Assembly (NCBI GenBank): GCA_021199475.1
Contig: JAJQHZ010000054.1
Span: forward strand, 1,438-33,631
Direction of reading: 5' to 3'
DNA from: Lachnospiraceae bacterium
Lineage (GTDB): Bacteria; Bacillota; Clostridia; Lachnospirales; Lachnospiraceae
DNA: 32,194 bases
A program made the position numbers and the translations under genes. The notes under the pieces are model-generated. The model was not told the origin of the DNA and made no database searches. It worked only from the letters and a program-made list of their open reading frames with translations. This document shows, piece by piece, positions 22,723 to 29,476 of the stretch. The first letter of the stretch is position 1. Each line of letters begins with the position of its first letter.

Positions 22723-24933
22723 TCAGCAGATTTCCGCTCCGGACGGCATTGCCTTCTCCGGTGTCATCAGGGACAGGTTCCCATCCGCGTCTTCCGCACA
22801 GAGCAGCATTCCTTCCGATACCAGACCTGCCATCTTCGCGGGCTTCAGGTTGACCAGCACCATGACCTTTTTGCCTACCATCTCTTCCGGTGAATAGGTG
22901 GACTTGATTCCGGAAAGGATCTGCCGCACCTGGTTTCCGATTTTCACCTGAGAACAGAGCAGCTTTCTCGACTTCTTTACCTCCTCGCAGGCGATGATCT
23001 CGCCCACCGCAAACTGAAACTTATCAAAATCATCGTAGGTAATCTCATCCTTCAGAGTAACCGTAAGTTCCTCCCCGGAAGCTTCAGGCGCTCCCTGCAC
23101 GCCTGTCGATGCTGCGCTCTCCGGATCTGCATTCGTCTGAATCTGCGCTTCCCCGCTGGCCGCTTTCGCTGATTTCGCAGCCGATACCGATGCACCTGCC
23201 GTTTTATCTGCTGCATCTGCATTTTCCGCCGCCAATGCATTTGCCGCTTTGCCCGCGCCAGCGTTAGCTGCGGTTTCCGCAGCAGCTCCCGCTGCGCCGT
23301 TGTTCTGTGCTTCATATTCTATATGCTTTGCATTTTCCGCCTCAAATTCCGCCATCTGTGCCTTGCGGATCTCCTCCGCCTGCGCAAGCACTGCCTTCTG
23401 ATCCAGCCGCGCAAACAGGATTTCCGGCTTGTCTGTCACCTTCGTGCCGGACTCGTAAAGCCCGAACGTATCCATCGTTTCCAGGGCACGCTTTTTCGCA
23501 TTCAGCTGTGTCAGAATCCGTGCCGAAGTCTCAGGCATGAATGATTCCAAAAGCGAAGCACCGATTGTGATGCTCTCAATCAGGTTGTACAGCACCTCGG
23601 CCAGGCGGTCTTTCTTTGTCTCATCCTTCGCGAGTGCCCACGGCATTGTCTCATCAATGTATTTGTTGCACCGTTTAAAGAGTGTGAAAATCTCTGTAAT
23701 GGCATCGGCGACGCGCAGGCTGTCCATCTTCTTTTCCACATTCACCGGAACGGCCAGCACAAGCTCCTTCAGATTCTCATCCACCGGCTCGCTCTCCCCG
23801 GTTCTGGTCACCACGCCGTCAAAATATTTATTGGTCATCGAGATGGTCCGGTTCACCAGATTGCCCAGCGTATTGGCGAGTTCGGAATTCACTCGCTCAA
23901 CCATCAGCTCCCAGGTGATCACACCATCATTCTCAAACGGCATCTCATGCAGCACGAAGAAGCGCACCGCATCCACGCCGAACACATCCACCAGATCGTC
24001 CGCGTAAAGAACATTGCCCTTCGATTTGCTCATCTTCTCGCCGCCCTGCAGCAGCCACGGATGCCCGAACACCTGCTTCGGCAGCGGCAGACCAAGCGCC
24101 ATCAGGAAAATCGGCCAGTAGATCGTATGGAAGCGGATGATGTCCTTCCCGATCAGATGCAGATCCGCCGGCCAGAGCGTTTTAAACTGCTCCGTGCTCT
24201 CCCCGTCACAGTCGTAGCCGATGCCTGTGATGTAGTTGGTCAGCGCGTCCAGCCAGACATAGACCACGTGCTTCTCGTCAAACGTCACCGGAATGCCCCA
24301 CTGAAATGAAGTCCGCGATACGCACAGATCCTGCAGACCCGGCAGCAGGAAATTATTCATCATCTCATTTTTGCGCGATACCGGCTGGATAAACTCCGGA
24401 TGCGTATTGATATGATCGATCAGGCGGTCCGCGTATTTGCTCATTTTAAAGAAATACGCCTCCTCCTTCGCGGGCTTCACCTCACGCCCGCAGTCCGGAC
24501 ACCGGCCGTTCACCAGCTGCGATTCCGTCCAGAACGACTCGCACGGCGTACAGTACATCCCCTCATACGAGCCTTTATAGATATCGCCCTGATCATAGAG
24601 CTTCTTAAAAATCTTCTGCACCTGTGCCTCATGATCCTTGTCCGTCGTCCGGATAAATTTATCATAGGAGGTGTTCATCAGATCCCAGATGCGGTGAATC
24701 TCCCCGGCGACGCTATCTACATATTCCTTCGGCGTCACGCCGGTCTCAAGCGCTTTCAGCTCAATCTTCTGCCCGTGCTCATCCGTTCCGGTCTGAAAAA
24801 ATACGTCATACCCCTGCTCCCTGCGGAACCGCGCAATGCTGTCCGCGAGCACGATCTCATACGTATTTCCGATGTGCGGCTTGCCCGAGGTATAGGCAAT
24901 CGCGGTAGTGATGTAATACTTCTCTTTGCTCAT
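22723..24933 (-). CDS. metG: Methionyl-tRNA synthetase
   Basis: Class I synthetase charging tRNA-Met. At 736 residues it has HIGN (20-23, HIGH motif) near the start, a zinc knuckle of two CxxC pairs (CTPC...CPDC, about 128-147), KMSKS (about 300-304), the helical anticodon-binding domain, and a C-terminal EMAP-II/Trbp111-type tRNA-binding domain (VGEIIACEEVKKSRKLL onward). Between the anticodon and tRNA-binding domains lies an Ala-rich linker of roughly 90 residues (about 545-635, almost only Ala, Asn, Gly, Glu, Lys, Ser), longer than usual and the reason the protein exceeds the typical 640-680. AAGGGAG precedes the ATG. Its leader is about 100 bases, too short for a T-box. Confidence 0.96.
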   Translation of the reverse strand: MSKEKYYITTAIAYTSGKPHIGNTYEIVLADSIARFRREQGYDVFFQTGTDEHGQKIELKALETGVTPKEYVDSVAGEIHRIWDLMNTSYDKFIRTTDKDHEAQVQKIFKKLYDQGDIYKGSYEGMYCTPCESFWTESQLVNGRCPDCGREVKPAKEEAYFFKMSKYADRLIDHINTHPEFIQPVSRKNEMMNNFLLPGLQDLCVSRTSFQWGIPVTFDEKHVVYVWLDALTNYITGIGYDCDGESTEQFKTLWPADLHLIGKDIIRFHTIYWPIFLMALGLPLPKQVFGHPWLLQGGEKMSKSKGNVLYADDLVDVFGVDAVRFFVLHEMPFENDGVITWELMVERVNSELANTLGNLVNRTISMTNKYFDGVVTRTGESEPVDENLKELVLAVPVNVEKKMDSLRVADAITEIFTLFKRCNKYIDETMPWALAKDETKKDRLAEVLYNLIESITIGASLLESFMPETSARILTQLNAKKRALETMDTFGLYESGTKVTDKPEILFARLDQKAVLAQAEEIRKAQMAEFEAENAKHIEYEAQNNGAAGAAAETAANAGAGKAANALAAENADAADKTAGASVSAAKSAKAASGEAQIQTNADPESAASTGVQGAPEASGEELTVTLKDEITYDDFDKFQFAVGEIIACEEVKKSRKLLCSQVKIGNQVRQILSGIKSTYSPEEMVGKKVMVLVNLKPAKMAGLVSEGMLLCAEDADGNLSLMTPEKAMPSGAEIC

Positions 24934-25038
24934 CGTTCTGTCTCCCTTTTATATCGTAGTGGTACAAGGGTCTGCGCCCCTGTGCATCATAAACATCCCA
25001 TGCTCTGCCGCCAAATGCAGATGTGAGTTTTCCCGTAT

Positions 25039-25067
25039 AGTTTAAGCAAAAGCCTCTCAGAAGTCAA
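25039..25067 (-). promoter_or_regulatory. Promoter of metG
   Basis: Leftward TTGACT (25062-25067), 17 bases, TAAACT (25039-25044). Transcription would start near 25032. Confidence 0.6.
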
Positions 25068-25105
25068 CCGTGTTTCCAAATTTTCTTTTGTTTTGCAAAA
25101 AGGGG

Positions 25106-25134
25106 TTGAAAATTTCATTTGGTTATGGTACAGT
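25106..25134 (+). promoter_or_regulatory. Promoter of a putative short antisense RNA
   Basis: TTGAAA (25106-25111), 17 bases, TACAGT (25129-25134). A transcript from about 25141 would run straight into the hairpin at 25170-25203, giving an RNA of about 65 bases that opposes the end of the small-peptide transcript. Confidence 0.45.
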
Positions 25135-25140
25135 ACACAC

Positions 25141-25207
25141 AGGCAAACGAAAGTATACTAAACGCAGGCGAAACCCCAGAGTGTTGCAGCACTCTGGGGT
25201 TTCTTCC
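25141..25207 (+). ncRNA. Putative antisense RNA opposite the small-peptide mRNA
   Basis: Predicted from the promoter at 25106-25134 and the hairpin at 25170-25203. It is complementary to the 3' end of the leftward peptide mRNA, the convergent layout of type I toxin-antitoxin loci such as txpA/RatA. Its existence is inferred only. Confidence 0.35.
25170..25203. terminator. Symmetrical terminator hairpin shared by opposing transcripts
   Basis: GAAACCCCAGAGTG (25170-25183) pairs perfectly with CACTCTGGGGTTTC (25190-25203) around a 6-base loop. The flanking T or A run is short, but the 14-bp stem is very stable and works on either strand. Confidence 0.7.
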
Positions 25208-25247
25208 TCGTTAACGGTGAGGTGTCCCTTCAGGCTATGGTTGCCGA

Positions 25248-25334
25248 CTAATCCTCTCCATCTAGCCATTTGCATATGTAGCAGGCAACTACATTTGCCG
25301 TGACGGAGATCAGGACCGAAAGAACACTAAACAT
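25248..25334 (-). CDS. 28-residue hydrophobic peptide, type I toxin-like
   Basis: ATG at 25334 to TAG at 25248 encodes MFSVLSVLISVTANVV followed by ACYICKWLDGED. A single hydrophobic helix ends in a charged CKWLDGED tail, a pattern I recall in many tiny unannotated Clostridia peptides (…ICKWLD…). AGGGGG lies 9 bases before the ATG. It has its own good promoter (25381-25409) and a strong hairpin at the 3' end, so it is a complete transcription unit of about 200 bases. By analogy with type I systems it may be a membrane-acting toxin held in check by an antisense RNA. That function is inferred. It is too short to be found by most gene callers. Confidence 0.65.
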   Translation of the reverse strand: MFSVLSVLISVTANVVACYICKWLDGED

Positions 25335-25380
25335 ACAGGCACCCCCTCTCCGTTACCAGTTTGGGTGCAGCAACAAATGC

Positions 25381-25409
25381 ATTATAGCATCTCTTATTTG
25401 TTTTGAAAA
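25381..25409 (-). promoter_or_regulatory. Promoter of the small-peptide gene
   Basis: Leftward TTTTCA (25404-25409), 17 bases, perfect TATAAT (25381-25386), about 45 bases before the peptide ATG. Confidence 0.6.
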
Positions 25410-25533
25410 GATGGAATTTGTGCTAATACGCAACAAAATCATTTATCGTTTTCTTTTCTGTAAATATTTTCTGCTATCATACCCTGTCAATAATCCGCAT
25501 ACAATATCCTGAGAATTTTTCAAAAGGATTCCT

Positions 25534-27384
25534 ATGGCATACATAATCCGAAATCACGCCGCGCAAGACACTGAAACCTCTAACCGGAAAATAGCATCCG
25601 CCATCCGGTACCTTCTCCTGCCTCTTTTTGCCGCTTCGGCCACTCTTCTTATCTGCCACTTTGTCTCAAATCCGCCCTCGTTTCTGCAAACGGAGGAACA
25701 GCGGTTTACCGCATTCACAGAAGAGGTCTTCCGGGAAGAACTGTCCGGGAACACGCTGAATCTTCATTATCTGATTGCCGACCCGTCCGAATACGGGCTG
25801 GACAATGCGGAGGTATCGCTTGGAAGCTCCTCTCTGGAGGCGCGTGAGGCGGCTGTCGCTGCTCTGGAAAATTATCAGGAGGCTCTGCTGGAGTTCGACT
25901 ATGATAAGCTTTCCGAAAAAAGGCAGCTTACCTACGATGTATTTGCGGATTATCTGGAGACGGAGCTGAGCGCAGCCGAATTTCTCCTCTACGATGAGCC
26001 GCTTGGTCCGACGCTCGGAGTGCAGGCGCAGCTCCCGATTCTCCTGGCAGAGTACGCATTCCGCACAAAAGGGGATATTGAGGATTATCTTGAGCTGCTC
26101 ACACAGATCCCGGACTATTTTGACTCTATCCTTTCCTTTGAGCAAAAAAAATCTGAAGCCGGGCTGTTCATGAGCAGCGGCTGTGCGCTCGATGTCATCG
26201 AGCAGTGCCTGGAATTTGCGTCGGATACGAAAACTCATTATCTGATGGAAATCTTTGATAAAAAAATAGACGCGGTCAGCAATCTGACCGCAGATGAAAA
26301 GATTGCATACAAAACGCGAAACCAGTCCATCCTGATCGGATATGTTCTTCCGGCCTGGCAGAATCTGGCTGCCGGACTCGCCGATCTAGAGGGAACCGGA
26401 ACGAATGAGATGGGGCTGTATTATTACCCGGACGGGCAAAAGTATTACGAATATCTCGTGAAAAGCAAGGTCGGGGACAGCCGCAGCATCGAAGAAATGG
26501 AAGAGCAGATCAAAACACAGATGGTCGCGGACTATACCGCCATACAGGAGCTCCTCGCGCCGGAAAACAACTCCACAGAACCTTCTGGCACAGACGAATC
26601 ACCCGAAGATGATTCGCCCGCCTCGATGCTGGAGAATCTGCGCCAGCAAATCACCACGGATTTTCCGCTGCTTCCGACAGTTTCCTGTGAAATCAAGTAC
26701 GTCCACGAATCCTTGCAGGAATATTTAAGCCCGGCATTCTATCTGACGCCGACCATCGACGACTATACCGCCAATGTCATCTACATCAACCCGGCAGGCG
26801 GCTACTCGGGACTTGATCTCTACACAACGCTTGCGCATGAAGGCTATCCGGGGCATCTGTATCAGTCTGTATACTTTGCCTCCCAGTCTCCCGACCTGCT
26901 CCGCAATCTGCTGGATGTCGGCGGCTATACGGAAGGATGGGCGACCTATGTGGAGATGTATGCCTACTCACTCTATGACAGCAGCACCGGCATTAGCAGC
27001 TATCAGTCATCCAACAGCACCTCTGACACAGACACCGAAATCAGCCGGCTCAACCGTTCCTTCACGCTCGGAATTGCATCCCTGCTGGATATCGGTATCC
27101 ACTACCGCGGCTATACGCCGGAAGAGGTGCGCGCGTTTCTGACCGCACTCGGTTTCTCAGAAGAAACGTCCTCTTCTCTCTATACAGCCATTCTCGAAGC
27201 CCCGGCAAATTATCTGCAGTATTATGTCGGATATCTGAATTTTGTGGCTCTGCGGGACTCCTTTGCAGAAACGGTGAATGGCTTCACGCTCAAAAAATTT
27301 CATCAGGCAGTCCTGGAGATTGGTCCGGCACCGTTTGATCTCCTCAAAGCCTGGTGTCAGAAAAAGCTCACGGACACCGTATAA
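25534..27384 (+). CDS. DUF885 metallopeptidase-like protein, membrane-anchored
   Basis: 616 residues. After a short basic N-terminus comes a hydrophobic segment (about 26-44, YLLLPLFAASATLLICHFV), either a membrane anchor or an uncleaved signal; the Cys in it is not in a clear lipobox. The body matches DUF885: YAFRTKGDIEDYLELL, PGLF-like region AGLFMSSG, and the zinc-type motif LAHEGYPGHLYQ (HExxxH-like, near 429-440) followed by GGYTEGWATYVEMYAY. DUF885 members are thought to be metal-dependent peptidases acting outside the cytoplasm; the substrate is unknown. A Ser/Glu/Asp-rich loop near 346-366 looks disordered. AAAGGA precedes the ATG. A weak extended -10 (TGCTATCAT) lies about 60 bp upstream. 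Confidence 0.88.
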   Translation: MAYIIRNHAAQDTETSNRKIASAIRYLLLPLFAASATLLICHFVSNPPSFLQTEEQRFTAFTEEVFREELSGNTLNLHYLIADPSEYGLDNAEVSLGSSSLEAREAAVAALENYQEALLEFDYDKLSEKRQLTYDVFADYLETELSAAEFLLYDEPLGPTLGVQAQLPILLAEYAFRTKGDIEDYLELLTQIPDYFDSILSFEQKKSEAGLFMSSGCALDVIEQCLEFASDTKTHYLMEIFDKKIDAVSNLTADEKIAYKTRNQSILIGYVLPAWQNLAAGLADLEGTGTNEMGLYYYPDGQKYYEYLVKSKVGDSRSIEEMEEQIKTQMVADYTAIQELLAPENNSTEPSGTDESPEDDSPASMLENLRQQITTDFPLLPTVSCEIKYVHESLQEYLSPAFYLTPTIDDYTANVIYINPAGGYSGLDLYTTLAHEGYPGHLYQSVYFASQSPDLLRNLLDVGGYTEGWATYVEMYAYSLYDSSTGISSYQSSNSTSDTDTEISRLNRSFTLGIASLLDIGIHYRGYTPEEVRAFLTALGFSEETSSSLYTAILEAPANYLQYYVGYLNFVALRDSFAETVNGFTLKKFHQAVLEIGPAPFDLLKAWCQKKLTDTV

Positions 27385-27516
27385 GCATTCAATGGCAATT
27401 TGATCTCACTATCCCGCATCCATCCGCACAAAACACCCGCCCAAACATCCGTTTATACAAAGCATCTCGTCCGGGAGTGCCCCCGCGCAGCGCACCAGAT
27501 CAGATGTCCATCCGGT

Positions 27517-28401
27517 TCAGAATTTTAATTTCTTCATACATCCATACCCAATCGCACCCGGACCGATGTGGCAGGAAACACTCAGCGAAAGCGGATCCAC
27601 CAGAATCTCTCCTTTATGCGCCGGGAAGGCCGCTTCCAGCTCCTGCCGCCAGGCCTGCACCTCCTCCGAATATGCACCCGAATACGCCATCGCGATCTGG
27701 ATCCCCTCAGCCCGTTCATCCGCGCCAAACCGCTCACGATTGTCTTTGCGAATCGCGTCGAGCATCATAGTCCGCGCCGCCTTTTTGGTCCGGGCATTCG
27801 CATACGCATCGAGCTTGTCCCCCTGAATCTGGAGCACCGGCTTAATCCGCAGCAGAGACCCGATGGCCGCCACCGCCGGAGTCACCCTGCCCCCCTTTTT
27901 CAGATAGGACAGCGTATCCAATGTAATATAAATGCTTGCGTCAAGCATCGTTTCCAACAGCTTATCACGAATTCGCGCCGCACTCCATCCCAGACTCACC
28001 ATCGTCCGCGCATCCAGAGCCGCCTGCTTCTGCGTCACAGAAATTCGCTTATTATCCACAACAAACACCCGTCCCGCGTACTCATCTGCCTGTGAAAGCA
28101 TCCGCGCAGTGCTGCAGGTGCTGCTCAGCCCGCTCGACATCGGGATATGTACAATCTCATCATATTCCTTTAAAAGCCGGTCCCAGAGGTCCGTCACGTC
28201 CCCGACCACAGGCATGGAGGTCGATATCTCTGCGCCGCCTTCCAGCTGCCGGTAGAATTCCTCCTGCGTCAGGTCAATATCCTCGTAAAACAGTTCCCCA
28301 TTAATGTAAAACGGCATCGGAATTACATAAATTCCCAGATTCTTCGCCTCCGCCTGTGTGATGCCTCTGTTGCTGTCCGTCACAATCGCTATTTTGCCCA
28401 T
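27517..28401 (-). CDS. DegV-family fatty-acid-binding protein
   Basis: 294 residues, normal for DegV/FakB proteins, which bind a fatty acid and present it to the FakA kinase for phospholipid synthesis. Motifs: IVTDSNRGITQAEAKNLG at the start, ISTSMPVVGD (the usual STSQP is STSMP here), HIPMSSGLSSTCSTA, VFVVDNKRISVTQKQA, YLKKGGRVTP, LLRIKPVLQIQGDKL and HIGPGAIGYGC at the end. Start at 28401 behind GGGAGGAAG (spacing 10); the frame stays open upstream to 28518 but that part is not DegV-like. No FakA (DAK2-type) gene is nearby. A promoter at 28744-28772 implies an unusually long leader of about 335 bases. The gene is convergent with the DUF885 gene. Confidence 0.92.
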   Translation of the reverse strand: MGKIAIVTDSNRGITQAEAKNLGIYVIPMPFYINGELFYEDIDLTQEEFYRQLEGGAEISTSMPVVGDVTDLWDRLLKEYDEIVHIPMSSGLSSTCSTARMLSQADEYAGRVFVVDNKRISVTQKQAALDARTMVSLGWSAARIRDKLLETMLDASIYITLDTLSYLKKGGRVTPAVAAIGSLLRIKPVLQIQGDKLDAYANARTKKAARTMMLDAIRKDNRERFGADERAEGIQIAMAYSGAYSEEVQAWRQELEAAFPAHKGEILVDPLSLSVSCHIGPGAIGYGCMKKLKF

Positions 28402-28743
28402 TCTCTTTTTGCTTCCTCCCACTGTCCATATCCTCGTCATATTGTCCCATTCGATGCCCGGCATCCCGTATCGCAATTCCATGTGCATTTCCTGTCTGTT
28501 TCTTAGGAACTGTCGCAAAATAACATGCCCAGATTGTGCCGGATAACGTGTGAAGCACAGATCATAAAAACGTAGGCGCAGCGGGGCGTCGAGCGTCGAG
28601 CGTCGAGGCTTTTATGCCCTGCATTCGCGTATCAGGCGGAGCCGGATGCATCAATTATTTCGTAACAGCTCCTCAGCACGGTTTAAAAATCCCGCCGCCG
28701 ACCGGGTATCACCGAAGTAGAGACAAATACTACATATGACAGT
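28402..28743 (-). other. Long structured leader upstream of degV
   Basis: About 340 gene-free bases between the predicted transcription start and degV. It includes three tandem GTCGAGC heptamers (28587-28607, plus-strand reading), several GC-rich self-complementary patches and an AT-rich stretch. I match it to no known riboswitch. An earlier promoter closer to degV cannot be excluded. Confidence 0.35.
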
Positions 28744-28772
28744 ATCATACCACGGCACAGATAGAACTGCAA
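28744..28772 (-). promoter_or_regulatory. Promoter upstream of degV
   Basis: Leftward TTGCAG (28767-28772), 17 bases, TATGAT (28744-28749). It lies 40 bp after the spmB stop. Confidence 0.55.
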
Positions 28773-28812
28773 TCTATAATTTTATCACCGGTCGTAACCG
28801 CTCAGGCTGCCC

Positions 28813-29343
28813 TTATCTCAGCATCCAACGCGCCAGCACCACACTCGCAGCCATCCCTGCCATAGAAGCAAACAGCGCGCCATACAGTGTATAGCGCGTC
28901 TTTTTTATCCCCACACTCGTATAATAAATGCTCATTGTATAAAATACCGTTTCTGTGCTGCACAGCATCAGAGATGCCGTCAGGCCAGTATACGAATCAG
29001 TCCCGTATTCCCGGAAAATATCCAGCAAAAGACCTGTAGCCGCACTGGAGGAAAACAGCTTTACCACACCAAGCGGCACCACGGCGGACGGAAGTATTTC
29101 GTCTGGCAGAATTCTGCCAATGAACACAGCCGCCAAATCCAAAAAACCAGACGCACGCAGCACTCCGGTCGCAACCATCAGCCCAATCAGGGCCGGCGCA
29201 AGCTTCACAACCATCTCAAGGCCTTTTTGAGCACCTCTTCGAAAGCTGTCATAGACCGGCACCTTCGATGCCAGCCCATTCCCCATCACATAAAATACCA
29301 TAAATGGAATAATCAGTTCAGACAGGTATAAAAGTATGCCCAT
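28813..29343 (-). CDS. spmB: Spore maturation protein B
   Basis: 176-residue, very hydrophobic membrane protein with about five helices, of the nucleoside-recognition (Gate) family. Landmarks: IIPFMVFYVMGNGLASKVPVYDSF in part, FRRGAQKGLEMVVKLAPALIGLM in part, VPLGVVKLFSSSAATGLLLDI and LMLCSTETVFYTMSIYYTSVGIKKTRYT in part. SpmB works with SpmA in spore-core dehydration in B. subtilis. spmA is normally directly upstream, but here the upstream neighbour is the surface protein gene. Start at 29343 by family fit and a GGGTGG site; the frame stays open to 29415 but that part overlaps the preceding terminator. A TATAAT at 29374-29379 may be its -10. Confidence 0.88.
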   Translation of the reverse strand: MGILLYLSELIIPFMVFYVMGNGLASKVPVYDSFRRGAQKGLEMVVKLAPALIGLMVATGVLRASGFLDLAAVFIGRILPDEILPSAVVPLGVVKLFSSSAATGLLLDIFREYGTDSYTGLTASLMLCSTETVFYTMSIYYTSVGIKKTRYTLYGALFASMAGMAASVVLARWMLR

Positions 29344-29381
29344 ACATCCACCCGTGCGGAGTTTCTTACTGTAATTATATG

Positions 29382-29411
29382 AAAAAATGGACCGCGCATT
29401 ACACGCGGTCC
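29382..29411 (-). terminator. Terminator of the surface protein gene
   Basis: Leftward GGACCGCG/CGCGGTCC stem (29404-29411 with 29389-29396) around a 7-base loop, followed by a U-run (29382-29387). It overlaps the likely spmB promoter zone. Confidence 0.8.
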
Positions 29412-29476
29412 GCAAACAATATTTTTTCAGAAAAAAACGATCAATAGAAGTATCGCCTCATCCGGCAATGCCCCTG

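Noticed and set aside
24934-25038. T-box leader before metG
   Set aside because: The predicted leader is about 100 bases and lacks the conserved T-box antiterminator sequence.
28402-28518. Longer N-terminus for DegV
   Set aside because: The extra 39 residues have no DegV similarity, while ATG 28401 has a good ribosome site and begins with the standard DegV motif.
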